Part shown: piece by piece, positions 26,144 through 35,434 of the stretch
Numbering within the stretch: position 1 is the stretch's first letter
How the letters are laid out: every line of letters begins with the position of its first letter
Origin: Lujinxingia sediminis
GTDB lineage: Bacteria; Myxococcota_A; Bradymonadia; Bradymonadales; Bradymonadaceae
DNA length: 64,000 bases
NCBI RefSeq assembly: GCF_004005565.1
Contig: NZ_SADD01000001.1
Span: 1,240,001 to 1,304,000 of the forward strand
Direction: 5' to 3'
Notes under the pieces: model-generated
What the model saw: only the letters and a program-made list of their open reading frames with translations
Told to the model about the DNA's origin: nothing
Databases searched by the model: none
Translations under genes and position numbers: made by a program

Positions 26144-27294
26144 ACGACGCCATCCTTACAGCCCTGTTCGAGTGTCCGCAGCTTTCGTGGGAGAGGGCCG
26201 AGCTTCCCCTTATGGTGCCAATTCGCACAAGCGCCGCCACCTACGAATCTCGCGAGGTTCTCGCGCTGCGTCTGCGCGCCATCGTCGCCGGGGTACCGGT
26301 CGAGGGTTTTGGCGAATGCTCGCCATTGCCCGGCTGGTCAACGGAAACGATCTCGGAGGTGGAACTCGCACTGCGCGGGCTGGCCCGCAATCTCCCCGCC
26401 CAGAAGGGGCTCTGCCTCGCTCCCGAGCATCTCAACGCCGCCCTGGGCAACCTCGCCAGTATGCCCACACTTCGTTTTGGCCTTGAGCTCGCGATGCTCG
26501 ACGCTCTCGCTCGCCAGAAGTCAGTACCCCTGGCCAAACTCTTCGCAGACGAAGCCCCGATCGATCTGACCTACGGGGTCCGCCTCCAGTCGACTCACGC
26601 CCTGGACCCGCCGGCCATTACCGCCGGCCGCGTTCGCGTCTCCATCGGAGAAAGTACGCGTGCCGCCAAGCTTAAGGTCGGCCTCGATCCACTGGAAACG
26701 GACGTTGAGCGCATCCGCCTGGTGCGCGAGAAATGCCCCAACGCCGCTATCCGCCTCGACGCCAACCGCGCTTTCTCCATGGAACAAGCGCTCACCTTCG
26801 CCGAGGCAGTCGCTCCCTTCAATATCGACTTCCTTGAAGAACCCGTCGCCTGTGAGTCCGTCGAGGAGTTTGCTGAACTGAGCCAGAAGAGCGCGGTGCC
26901 TATCGCCGCCGATGAATCCTGCTCTCCCCCCTCCTTCGCTCGTGAGCTCATCGCAGCCCGCGCGGTCCGCGCACTCGTCCTCAAGCCAATGAGCCTGGGC
27001 GGACTCCTTCCTACTCTGACCCTTATTAAACTGGCAGAGAACGCCGGCCTACGCATCGTCATCAGCAACCTCATCGAGAGCGCCATCGGCCGCCGCGCTG
27101 CCGCCCATCTTGTCGCGGGCAACCCTCAGCTCATCGCCCTGGACGGCAGCCACGGCCTCATCACCGGCAACTGGCTCAAACAAGATCTGGCGCCCGAACG
27201 AGACAAAAACCTCGGCGGCACCCTGCGCCTCGACGACGCGCCAGGGCTGGGCTTTGTGCCCACCCCCTTCGCCCCTGGCTGGGAGGCAACATGA
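26140..27294 (+). CDS. menC: o-Succinylbenzoate synthase
   Basis: Enolase-superfamily enzyme that dehydrates SHCHC to o-succinylbenzoate. The N-terminal capping region includes VEGFGECSPLPGWSTET. The barrel carries the catalytic Lys in AAKLKVGLD, the metal ligands in AIRLDANRAFS, DFLEEPVA and PIAADESC, and a second Lys in LVLKPMSLGG. Late ISNLIESAIGRRAAAHLVA is also typical. 384 residues, a little longer than E. coli MenC. It overlaps menA and menE by 4 bp. Some family members also have N-acylamino acid racemase activity, but the operon supports menaquinone synthesis. Confidence 0.93.
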   Translation: MNDAILTALFECPQLSWERAELPLMVPIRTSAATYESREVLALRLRAIVAGVPVEGFGECSPLPGWSTETISEVELALRGLARNLPAQKGLCLAPEHLNAALGNLASMPTLRFGLELAMLDALARQKSVPLAKLFADEAPIDLTYGVRLQSTHALDPPAITAGRVRVSIGESTRAAKLKVGLDPLETDVERIRLVREKCPNAAIRLDANRAFSMEQALTFAEAVAPFNIDFLEEPVACESVEEFAELSQKSAVPIAADESCSPPSFARELIAARAVRALVLKPMSLGGLLPTLTLIKLAENAGLRIVISNLIESAIGRRAAAHLVAGNPQLIALDGSHGLITGNWLKQDLAPERDKNLGGTLRLDDAPGLGFVPTPFAPGWEAT

Positions 27295-28844
27295 CCTCGC
27301 CACCCCCTGCTCTGCACTGGCTCAACATCGCCGCCAGGCTCCACCCTGACCGTCTCGCCATCGTCGCAGGAGACGTGGAGCTTTCTTACGCGCAACTTCA
27401 CTCCCTTGTCGCGCAACGTGCAAAGCACCTGGCCGCAATGGACATCAGGTCGGGAAGCCGTGTCGCCATCATCGCCGAGAACAGCGTAGGCTGGCTGCTG
27501 GCCGCTCACGCCATTCTCATGACTGGCGCAACCCTCGTCCCCCTGCACCACCTGGCCACCGCGGAAGACCTGCGCACGCAACTGAGCATCGTTCCCGTCG
27601 ATCTTATCATCCGCGACGCGTCTGCAAATATCCCCTCGGAACTCGGTGCGTCCGAGCTCACGCTTGAGCACCTCAACGACGCCGCATCCTCCTGCATCGC
27701 AGGGCCTTCTGGCGATGCGCTCCCATCAATCGGCGAAACCTCCACGGCTGACAGCGATGATACCCTGGTGGTCCTCTTCACCTCCGGCACAACCGGCACC
27801 CCGAGAGCCGTTCCCCTGAGCGCCGCCAACATCCATGCGAGCGCGATGGCCTCCGCCGAGCGCCTGGGCCTTGAGAATGACGACCGCTGGCTCTGCTGCC
27901 TGCCCCTCTGCCATATGGGCGGGCTCGCCACGATGCTTCGCAGCCTGATCTACGCCACCACCCTGGAGCTCGCCGAACACACCGACATGGGCACCATCGC
28001 AACCCTGGTGACCACCCGTCCCATCACCCGCTTGAGCCTGGTCCCCACACAGGTACATCGACTGCTCACGGCGCACTCCACCCCCCTGACGACGTCGTTG
28101 CGCGCAGTCCTCGTAGGAGGCGGTCCCGTTGATGCCCACGATCTCCGTGCCGCCCGTAAGATCGGCCTTCCTCTTCTGCCTACCTACGGGATGAGCGAAG
28201 CCGCCAGCCAGATCACCACGCTCCCCCTCGACGCCCCCCTCGATATGCTGGAGAGCTCCGGCTCGCCGCTCCCTGGCACCGAGCTCCGCATCACCCTTGA
28301 CGATGGTTCAACCGCCGCGCCAGGCCAACCCGGTGCCATCAAGGTGCGTGGCCCCACGCTCACCCGCGGCTACCTCAACAAGAACGCTGACGCTCTCTAT
28401 GATAACGAGGGTTGGATGCGCACCGGCGACGTCGGGCACCTTGATGAACGTGGTTTTCTTTACATCCATCACCGCGCTTCCGAACGTATCGTCTCCGGCG
28501 GCGAAAACATCGACCCCACTGAGGTTGAACGCGCGTTACGCGCGCATCCTCATGTGACTGACCTCGCTGTATTCGCCCTGGACCATCCGGAGTGGGGCCA
28601 GCAACTCTGCTGCGCACTGGTGCTCTCCTCCCTTCCGGCATCACAGAAGGATGACCAACTCGCCACGCTGGCTGAGTTTTCGGACACAAAACTCCTGCAA
28701 AGCCTCAACGAGCACTGTCGCACTCGTCTCGCACCTTTCAAAATCCCCCGGCGCTGGTTTCTCACCGACGCCATCCCCCGCACGCCCAGCCAGAAGGTGC
28801 GCCGCCACCGGCTCGCCGAGCTGGCTACGCGTGTCGGTCAGTAA
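27291..28844 (+). CDS. menE: o-Succinylbenzoate-CoA ligase
   Basis: A 517-residue ANL-superfamily acyl-CoA ligase. The ATP/AMP signature is LVVLFTSGTTGTPRAVPLS; further motifs are TYGMSEAASQ, GWMRTGDVGHLDERGFLYI, SGGENIDPTEVERAL and, near the end, IPRTPSQKVRRHRL with the catalytic Lys. It activates o-succinylbenzoate for MenB. Start overlaps menC by ATGA. The DAHP synthase gene follows after 36 bp. Without the context it could only be called an acyl-CoA ligase, so the symbol rests partly on position in the operon. Confidence 0.92.
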   Translation: MTSPPPALHWLNIAARLHPDRLAIVAGDVELSYAQLHSLVAQRAKHLAAMDIRSGSRVAIIAENSVGWLLAAHAILMTGATLVPLHHLATAEDLRTQLSIVPVDLIIRDASANIPSELGASELTLEHLNDAASSCIAGPSGDALPSIGETSTADSDDTLVVLFTSGTTGTPRAVPLSAANIHASAMASAERLGLENDDRWLCCLPLCHMGGLATMLRSLIYATTLELAEHTDMGTIATLVTTRPITRLSLVPTQVHRLLTAHSTPLTTSLRAVLVGGGPVDAHDLRAARKIGLPLLPTYGMSEAASQITTLPLDAPLDMLESSGSPLPGTELRITLDDGSTAAPGQPGAIKVRGPTLTRGYLNKNADALYDNEGWMRTGDVGHLDERGFLYIHHRASERIVSGGENIDPTEVERALRAHPHVTDLAVFALDHPEWGQQLCCALVLSSLPASQKDDQLATLAEFSDTKLLQSLNEHCRTRLAPFKIPRRWFLTDAIPRTPSQKVRRHRLAELATRVGQ

Positions 28845-28880
28845 ATCCCCCCTTGTCGTCTTTCCCCTGAGGTCTACCTC

Positions 28881-29759
28881 ATGAGCACCGCCGATTTCAC
28901 CCCCGCTATCCCATCCTCGACCGACCCCACCTCCGTCGATCCACGCCTGCCCCGCACCGGTCGCCGTATGGACCGCTCCCGCCACGTCGTTCATATCGGG
29001 GACGTCCCCTTCGGCGCAGAACCTTTCGTCGTCATTGCAGGCCCTTGCGCCGTGGAATCCGCCGAAATGATCTCACACGCCGCAGAATGCGTCGGTAAGC
29101 TGGGGGCCAACGTGCTTCGCGGTGGGGCGTTCAAACCTCGCACGTCCCCCTACAGCTTCCAGGGCTTAGGCATGCCCGGAATTGAACTCTTGCAGAAGGC
29201 ATCCCGCACCCACGGCTTGCCCTTTGTCACCGAGGTTCTCTCAGAGTCCGATGTGGAGCAGATGGCCGAGTGCGTGGATGCCTTCCAAATCGGCGCGCGC
29301 AACATGCAAAACTTTGCCCTTCTTGAAGCCGTCGGTCGCACCGGACGCCCGGTTGTTCTGAAGCGAAACTTCGGTGCGACTCCCACCGAATGGCTTCTGG
29401 CGGCAGAACACGTCGCGCGCGCTGGTTCCGACCAGATCATCCTCTGCGAAAGGGGCATCCGCTCCTTCGGCGATGAGACCCGCTTTACCCTGGATCTTGC
29501 TGGCGCCATGTGGGCACAAGATGAAAGCCGCCTTCCCGTCATCGTCGACCCCTCCCACGCCATCGGCCTGCCCCGGCTCCTTAAGCGCGCCGCCGCGGCA
29601 ACCCTGGCTGCCGGTCTCGACGGCCTCATGGTCGAAGTGCATCCCGAACCCTCCGAGGCGCGCTGCGACGCCGATCAGGCCCTGACCCCGGAACTCTTCG
29701 ACGAACTTATGGCCCACCTCAAGCGCTTCACCGTCGAACGCCCCCTTCTTGCTCCCTGA
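28881..29759 (+). CDS. aroF: 3-deoxy-7-phosphoheptulonate synthase (DAHP synthase, beta-type)
   Basis: A 292-residue enzyme condensing PEP and erythrose 4-phosphate, the first step of the shikimate pathway. Motifs: VIAGPCAVES, RGGAFKPRTSPYSFQGLG, QIGARNMQNF, LKRNFGATPTEWL, LCERGIRSF, PVIVDPSHAIG and EVHPEPSEARCDADQAL. It belongs to the I-beta (KDO8P-synthase-like) subgroup. No regulatory ACT or chorismate mutase domain is fused, so feedback inhibition is not evident. As the last gene after menE it would raise chorismate supply together with menaquinone synthesis. The symbol aroF/aroG varies with the naming scheme. Confidence 0.93.
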   Translation: MSTADFTPAIPSSTDPTSVDPRLPRTGRRMDRSRHVVHIGDVPFGAEPFVVIAGPCAVESAEMISHAAECVGKLGANVLRGGAFKPRTSPYSFQGLGMPGIELLQKASRTHGLPFVTEVLSESDVEQMAECVDAFQIGARNMQNFALLEAVGRTGRPVVLKRNFGATPTEWLLAAEHVARAGSDQIILCERGIRSFGDETRFTLDLAGAMWAQDESRLPVIVDPSHAIGLPRLLKRAAAATLAAGLDGLMVEVHPEPSEARCDADQALTPELFDELMAHLKRFTVERPLLAP

Positions 29760-30103
29760 CGCGCTGGTGACCTCGTTGTCGCCACCACGGCACCATCTCC
29801 CACCGGGCGCTCATTGCTCTTTGCAGAGCGACCCGGAGATCTCAACCGAGGCAGCCGTGCTTCTCGGCCTCTGGCACACGTCGAGCGCACGTGCAGCACT
29901 AACCTTGCAGCCTCACATCGACGCTCTACGCACGTGCAAGGGTGATTTTTTGGTGATTATGGGGTCCGTGCGGGCGTCCGAGCCGTTTCGCGCGCCCGTG
30001 CACCAGGCCGCACGTGCGTTGACAGGTCAGACGGCTATGGTGCTCCCTACCCGCCAGCGCGTGCCTCCTCTTCAAACAAACAAAAGTCCCGCCCCTTCGC
30101 ACG
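29760..30103. other. Convergent intergenic region, nothing recognised
   Basis: 344 bp between the 3' ends of the DAHP synthase gene and menH. No strong hairpin with a T-run and no plausible small gene was found. The open frame on the plus strand (29749-30114) lacks a ribosome site and overlaps both genes. Confidence 0.45.
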
Positions 30104-30895
30104 CTACGCCGTAGTCCAAAACCCGGAGATCGCATCTGCGACCGCGTCAGGTGCCTCCAGGTGAGCGCTATGCCCGGCCCCCTCGATGATCCGCACCTCT
30201 CCGCCACTTCGATGCGCCGCACGCTCAGACATCGCCGCATAACGCGCGTCCAACTCACCCGCCAGCCACAGCGAGGGAATCGCCAACTCCGAGAGCCGCG
30301 ACCATAGACTCTCCTGAAGCCCCGGGCTTGCCTCCGCGACAACACGCGATAGCGCTTGCACATCACCCCGGCTGCGCTCACGCACCATCCCCTCAAACCC
30401 CGGGTGCGCCCTTAAACTCTCAAAGAGCTCCAGCTGGTACCAGCGTTCCAGAAAATGCTCCAGGCCCTCCTCACGCATCTCTCGAGCACGAGCCCCATCG
30501 AGACGCGCGCGCTCCGCGCGCTCTTCCTTCCCTTCAATCCCCGGACTGGCCGACTCCAACACCAGCGTACGCACCCGCTCCGGGTGCTGCAGCGCCAGCA
30601 ACATCGCCACACGTCCCCCCATCGAATACCCCACCACATCCACCGCCTCGAACTCGAGATGATCAAGCAGGCCCACTACCTCCTCGACCATCGCACGAAT
30701 CGACATTGGGGTCTGCCTGAGCAATCCGACACTTCGACCGTGACCGGGAAGATCCACACGCACGCAATGACGGTGCGCGCCCAGCCTCTCGCATAACTGT
30801 CCAAAATCCCGACCACTCCCCATAAACCCGTGCAGAAAAACCGCCGACGGCAACCCGATCGGGGCCTCGTTGCCTGACTCATAATGAATCACCAC
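30104..30895 (-). CDS. menH: SHCHC synthase-type alpha/beta hydrolase
   Basis: A 263-residue alpha/beta-hydrolase fold protein. Motifs: AVFLHGFMGSGRDFG, RVDLPGHGRS, nucleophile elbow VGYSMGGRVAML, acid region LWLAGELDARY, and catalytic His in IEGAGHSAHLEAPD. These fit MenH, which eliminates pyruvate from SEPHCHC to give SHCHC between the MenD and MenC steps. The gene faces the operon from the opposite strand instead of lying within it. Start is GTG 30895 with a second GTG three bases later. The family is broad, so the symbol relies on motif style plus the adjacent men genes. Confidence 0.85.
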   Translation of the reverse strand: MVIHYESGNEAPIGLPSAVFLHGFMGSGRDFGQLCERLGAHRHCVRVDLPGHGRSVGLLRQTPMSIRAMVEEVVGLLDHLEFEAVDVVGYSMGGRVAMLLALQHPERVRTLVLESASPGIEGKEERAERARLDGARAREMREEGLEHFLERWYQLELFESLRAHPGFEGMVRERSRGDVQALSRVVAEASPGLQESLWSRLSELAIPSLWLAGELDARYAAMSERAAHRSGGEVRIIEGAGHSAHLEAPDAVADAISGFWTTA

Positions 30896-31040
30896 ACCAC
30901 CCTCATCGTACAGTGTTGCTGGAACCTCGCTCGCTCGACCCGACTAACCGCGTCCCCCAGACTCTGGCAAACGCTCGGGCTTCGCGCTAGCGTCCTGAAA
31001 CAATTGCCCGCCACCTTTGCTTCGATCTCCTTGCCCGAGA

Positions 31041-32630
31041 ATGGATATGTCGCTCTTCCGATCCCACTGCACACCACCGGCACCGTGCCTCGTGGCCATC
31101 GCCGCAGTCTCGCTCCTCGGTGCCTGCACCGCTCCTTCCCAGAACAGCTGCACCGACGAGCGCGACTGCTTTGAGGGCGAAATCTGCGTGCAGAACATCT
31201 GTGCGCGCACCCTCACTGAGCCCGACGCTGGCGACGAGCAACCCGACGCCGACGCCCACACGCCCGACACCTCGGGCACACCCGACACGGGGGACGACAC
31301 CGATACCTCCGACCCCGACCCGGTCGACTCCGGCAACGACAGCGGCACTGAAATCCCGGACGTCGACAACGACGATGACGCCGACACCTCCCCCTGCAAC
31401 CCGAACCCCTGCACCGAACCCGGTCGCACGGTCTGCACCGTCGAGGGCCAGGACGCCGTATGCAGCTGCGATGAAGGACACGTCGAGAGCCTTGACGTCT
31501 GCGTACCCTTTGCCTGCGAGTCTCCCGGACCCGGGCCGGTCGTGGCGTTCTCCGGCGCACAGGCCAGCCGACAGGATGTCGAAGCCTCGGTCGTCTGGGC
31601 CGACGACGCCTACCTCATCGTCTGGAGCGACGACCGTGCATCCTCCAATCAATCTCCCAGAATCTACGCCGCGCGTTTTGATCGTGAGGGCAACCCACTT
31701 GGCCAGGAGCTCCAGCTGACCTCCACCCCCGGAGGCTCCCACATCTCCACGACCAGTCTGGTCAAGGCCAACGATGGCTACGGCCTCATTTGGCGAGATG
31801 GCCGCGGTGGCCCCGACCGCAACGACGCGTACTTCCAGCGTCTCGACAACGCTGGCCAACCCGTCGGCTCTCCCCTCGCATTGACCGATGGCATCTGGGC
31901 CGACCGTATCGCGCTGACCTGGACCGGCAGCCATTTCATCGCACTCTGGACCCACCTCTCCGACGCCGAATCGGCCGTGAAGCTCGCAAAGATCACCTCC
32001 GATGGCGAGCTCGACGGCCCCCCGGTCAACATCGCGACCGACACGCCCTCAGGCTGGGCCACCCTGGCCTGGAGCGGCTCCTCACTCGGGGTGGTTTGGC
32101 GACAGAACATTGATCCTTTGGGCTACTCCCCACGGACCTTCTTTCAGCGCTTCGACGCGAACATCAACCCGCTTGACCCCGCTCCAATTCAGGTTGCGGA
32201 CGGGCGGTTGCACTCGCCCACACTACTCGCGACCGACGAGCACTTCGCAATCACCGCCAGTGACAACTTCTACCACGCTACGAAACTCTTCCAGGCCACC
32301 TACGATGCCAACGGCCAACCCGTGCGTGAGACCGAAGAAATCTCATTTGTGGGGCACGAAGTTCACGGGCTCAATGCGCTCTGGAGCGGTCAGGACTACC
32401 TCTTCTTCTGGAAACATGTGCATACCATCAGGGCGCAACGCTTCAGCGAACTCGGCGTAGAATACGACGCCTCCGTTGAACTGATGAACAATGGCTATTT
32501 CCCCTGGTATCCCGCCTCCGCCTGGGACGGTGAACGCGCACTGGTTGTCTGGAACGTTGGCATCGGCCAGGACAATGACGGCGACCCCGACTACTACCGC
32601 TTCGTGATGCGCACCTACTGCCCCGAGTAA
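31041..32630 (+). CDS. Secreted lipoprotein with EGF-like module and beta-propeller-like body
   Basis: Signal peptide with lipobox AVSLLGAC, then a short Cys-rich part (SCTDERDCFEGEICVQNIC), an Asp/Thr/Pro-rich linker (~residues 60-115), and an EGF-like segment (CNPNPCTEPGRTVC to CSCDEGHVESLDVC). A ~390-residue body follows with repeated motifs of the form AYLIVWSDDR, GYGLIWRDGR, HFIALWTH, SLGVVWRQ, DYLFFWKH and RALVVWNVG, suggesting a six- or seven-bladed beta-propeller. Probably anchored in the outer membrane and exposed. No enzyme motif. Start ATG 31041 is preferred to an upstream TTG. Function unknown. Confidence 0.85.
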   Translation: MDMSLFRSHCTPPAPCLVAIAAVSLLGACTAPSQNSCTDERDCFEGEICVQNICARTLTEPDAGDEQPDADAHTPDTSGTPDTGDDTDTSDPDPVDSGNDSGTEIPDVDNDDDADTSPCNPNPCTEPGRTVCTVEGQDAVCSCDEGHVESLDVCVPFACESPGPGPVVAFSGAQASRQDVEASVVWADDAYLIVWSDDRASSNQSPRIYAARFDREGNPLGQELQLTSTPGGSHISTTSLVKANDGYGLIWRDGRGGPDRNDAYFQRLDNAGQPVGSPLALTDGIWADRIALTWTGSHFIALWTHLSDAESAVKLAKITSDGELDGPPVNIATDTPSGWATLAWSGSSLGVVWRQNIDPLGYSPRTFFQRFDANINPLDPAPIQVADGRLHSPTLLATDEHFAITASDNFYHATKLFQATYDANGQPVRETEEISFVGHEVHGLNALWSGQDYLFFWKHVHTIRAQRFSELGVEYDASVELMNNGYFPWYPASAWDGERALVVWNVGIGQDNDGDPDYYRFVMRTYCPE

Positions 32631-32654
32631 ATGCGTCACGCATAGTCCACCACG

Positions 32655-32690
32655 AAAAAACGCCGGCGCCCCCCTCAGGGGACGCCGGCG
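32655..32690 (-). terminator. Strong terminator for the minus-strand lipoprotein pair
   Basis: An extended stem (CGCCGGCG with CCCC inside, TCA loop, GGGG, CGCCGGCG) is followed on the minus strand by TTTTTT. It lies between convergent genes and would work mainly for the lipoprotein gene ending at 32745; the plus-strand side has only a weak T-run. Confidence 0.85.
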
Positions 32691-32744
32691 CTTGTATCTG
32701 GCGGCATCCTTAAGGATGCGCCCCTCACGCGATACGCGGCGCGC

Positions 32745-33689
32745 TCACTTTAGCAACCACTCATCAATGAGCATCACCGAGCCGTGATCGCGCTCATCAC
32801 CGGCGTTATTCGCCACAAGCACCATGTATTCGCCCGGATCCAGGTCGAGCACGGTAGGCTCCGGCGCAAGCTCCGGGTCGGACGCGTCCCAGGTGTGAAT
32901 GAACGCAAAGGGTTCTTGATTTTCGATCTTCGGCAGCTGGTCCGTCGAGATCACAAACACGGTGTTCTTACCCCGCACCCCGCGCAAGACGTACGCGTAG
33001 CCCTCACGCGCCTCAAAGGTCGTACCGCTGGCCTGCCCCGGCCCCAGAAAGCCCGTAAAATCACCGATCGTCCCCTCATGATCAGCCACCGACGCCAGCA
33101 TGCGCGGCGTCGCGGCGATCTTCACCGCGAGATAGTTGTTCACATCGGTGCCTGACGCCCCACCGAGGTTCTCCAGATAGGCATCATAGCGCCCGCGCGG
33201 AAGCTCCTCGCGATCCCAGCCCGCCTCCGGCCCCACGAAGCTGGCGTCATTAACGGTCATCACCACCCGCTCGTTCTCGGTGTTCTGCACCTCGTTGTAG
33301 CCGCGGAGCTCTCGCACCACCAACAACTCCACCGGGGTGGAGAGTTCATCGAGCTCGAAAGGCGTACGCAGCGTCGTCCCGACCGGAAGCGTCAGCGCCA
33401 CTCGGTGGAAATCTTCAAAGAAAAGCTCGATCGGCGCATCTTCGCCACTGTCGGGCTCATCATCTGCAGCATCGGCCTCACTACCGACATCACCCTCCAC
33501 GTCGTCTTCAGGATCGTCGCCCCCATCCGGCTCCGCACCACTATCACGATCCTCGCTGCCTCCCGCATCGTCGGGAATATAGGTAGGTATATCGCTCCCC
33601 TGCGGCGAGCCGCATCCCGCGAACAACATTGCTATGAGCAGCACCGAAGGCACGCCTCGGCGATTCAAACACACATGCCACATCATCAT
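32745..33689 (-). CDS. Secreted lipoprotein with acidic linker
   Basis: About 314 residues from ATG 33689 (ATG ATG ATG after GGAGAGAG). The N-terminus has a lipoprotein signal ending LLIAMLFAGC. A ~60-residue Asp/Glu/Gly-rich linker (PDDAGGSEDRDSGAEPDGGD and onward) is followed by a ~230-residue beta-rich domain with FHRVALTLPVGTTLRTPFEL and GYAYVLRGVRGKNTVFVIST. The end, EPTVLDLDPGEYMVLVANNAGDE, recalls PPC-type carbohydrate/protein-binding modules. It lies 28 bp behind the LNS2-domain lipoprotein gene, so both are probably one transcript. Function unknown. Confidence 0.83.
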   Translation of the reverse strand: MMMWHVCLNRRGVPSVLLIAMLFAGCGSPQGSDIPTYIPDDAGGSEDRDSGAEPDGGDDPEDDVEGDVGSEADAADDEPDSGEDAPIELFFEDFHRVALTLPVGTTLRTPFELDELSTPVELLVVRELRGYNEVQNTENERVVMTVNDASFVGPEAGWDREELPRGRYDAYLENLGGASGTDVNNYLAVKIAATPRMLASVADHEGTIGDFTGFLGPGQASGTTFEAREGYAYVLRGVRGKNTVFVISTDQLPKIENQEPFAFIHTWDASDPELAPEPTVLDLDPGEYMVLVANNAGDERDHGSVMLIDEWLLK

Positions 33690-33717
33690 CTCTCTCCTGC
33701 GCTCCCGCCCCTGACCT

Positions 33718-34872
33718 TTAGGGTGTCCAGGCAAAGGGTTGGTCAGCTGGCACGTCGCTGCGCACGGCCTCCAGATGCTCGACGTAATCTTCGCCCAGCG
33801 CCACCGTTCCCTCTTCACCACCGTGTTGCCCGAGGATGAACGTCCGATCCGCCGGAACACCAGCCTCGGCATACGCAAAGATATCCGTAGTGGCGTTGCC
33901 GTAAGCCATGACGATCTCAAAACCCAACTCCTTCAAAAACTCCAGGTACGCCGCCTTGTACGCTCCCACTCCGCTGGTCGTCGGAAGCGACTCGGCGTTG
34001 GAGCCCGTCAAGCGCAAATGCCCGTGCGCCACGCCCTGATCATCAAGCCACCCGCGACTTTGCTCGGTCAGCCAATATGGCCGACCGGTGATGTAGACCA
34101 GCTGATACCCGTGCACTTCGTTGCGCACCTTCGTGATATCCACCGCTCCAACACGCGCCTCCGGTACGAAGTCCCCGTCTAACAAAGGCTCAAACAGGTC
34201 GTTGAAGATGTCCTGAAAGAGTTCCGTGTCCGATGTCGTGAGCGTCGCATCGATATCGAACACGATCAGTCGCGTCTCCCGAGGAAACACCCGAAGGTAG
34301 GAGCGAACCACGGTGTTGTCTCCCATCACCCGCTGCAACAACGCGTAGGTCCCGACCGGCGGCAATGCCCCCGGAGCGAGCGTCAGCACCGAACGTCCGT
34401 CGCTATCGGTCTCGGCCTCCCCAAGGCGCACATACGACCCGGAGCAATCGTCCATCCATACTTCAATTCGCTCCCCCTGAAGGTCTTTGCTCGTCGGCCC
34501 ATACGTGAACTTACCGGTGACAAGCGCCTCGCGTTCGGGATGAGTGATGACGTCCTGCGCACTATGCCACGGATCAAGAGCCGCAATCGCCCCACTGCCA
34601 AAACTCTCCCAATCCACCGTATCGCTAAACTCCGGTGGGGCAGCCTGATTGCAGAACGCTAGCTCCGGCAACTCCTCGCCGTCATCGACATCGTCGTTAC
34701 CCACGTCCGGCGGCGTCCCAACATCCCCCGCATCTTCGACCTGCTCATCAACATCACCCGGGTCAACATCCGGCGTCCAATGCTCCGAGGTGCTCGCCGA
34801 GGTACCACAACTCATTACAAGTACGGCCAGTAGCGGCGCGTAGATAGCTCCACGCAACGTTTGAAGACACAT
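33718..34872 (-). CDS. Lipoprotein with lipin/LNS2-type HAD phosphatase domain
   Basis: A 384-residue protein. Lipobox VLVMSC in the first 22 residues, an acidic linker (~25-70), a beta-rich middle part (~75-200, VTGKFTYGP to LRVFPRE), then a HAD-type domain with LIVFDIDATLTTSD (DxDxT nucleophile), VYITGRPYWLTEQSRGWL, KAAYLEFLKELGFEIVMAYGNATTD and FILGQHGGE. This order is that of the LNS2 domain of lipins and PI-transfer proteins, whose catalytic members dephosphorylate phosphatidate. Here it would be outside the cytoplasm; a phospholipid phosphatase role is an inference. First gene of a two-gene unit. Confidence 0.85.
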   Translation of the reverse strand: MCLQTLRGAIYAPLLAVLVMSCGTSASTSEHWTPDVDPGDVDEQVEDAGDVGTPPDVGNDDVDDGEELPELAFCNQAAPPEFSDTVDWESFGSGAIAALDPWHSAQDVITHPEREALVTGKFTYGPTSKDLQGERIEVWMDDCSGSYVRLGEAETDSDGRSVLTLAPGALPPVGTYALLQRVMGDNTVVRSYLRVFPRETRLIVFDIDATLTTSDTELFQDIFNDLFEPLLDGDFVPEARVGAVDITKVRNEVHGYQLVYITGRPYWLTEQSRGWLDDQGVAHGHLRLTGSNAESLPTTSGVGAYKAAYLEFLKELGFEIVMAYGNATTDIFAYAEAGVPADRTFILGQHGGEEGTVALGEDYVEHLEAVRSDVPADQPFAWTP

Positions 34873-35434
34873 ATCCTTTCTCCTTCAATGAGGTTTATTC
34901 TGGAGACTTCTAACGTCCATCTTAACATAAGTGGGCCACAGGCTCGCTGGAACGACGCCCTTTTTCAAGGCCCAACCACCCACACACCTGACACTTCGAG
35001 CCTGACGAATACACCTATCTCGCGAGTCCCCCTGGCATGATTTCACCTCAGACACTCCATACTGCGCGAACACGCTCCACAACCAATACCCCTGTCACCG
35101 AAAGCACCCCGGAGATGCCTTCCGGGACGACCATGTTGCGATAACAAAGCAGCCGCGTCCTCCCTGACACGACGCCCGAGCTCAGCCTTCGTTCTCGCGC
35201 GACACCTGTCTCCAACAACGCCGGTGGAACCACGGCACACGAGCGTCACATCCTCCGAGATAGCCATCTCCCCCCCGGGCGCTCGGAGTGCTCGCACGCT
35301 CCATCACCCACCGACGAGCAACAACACCTTCCGCGCGAAATGCAATCGGCGCCCATCCTTGCTCCTCGGACCGCTTCTCGGGTATCGATCGGCCTGCCTG
35401 AACGAAGACCAAACGATCGCTACTGGAGTACATA
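34873..35434. other. Intergenic region with divergent promoters expected
   Basis: About 560 bp between the minus-strand lipoprotein pair and arsC. It is less GC-rich near 34880-34930, where a promoter for the lipoproteins may lie. No gene with a ribosome site, no terminator-grade hairpin and no repeat was found. Confidence 0.5.
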
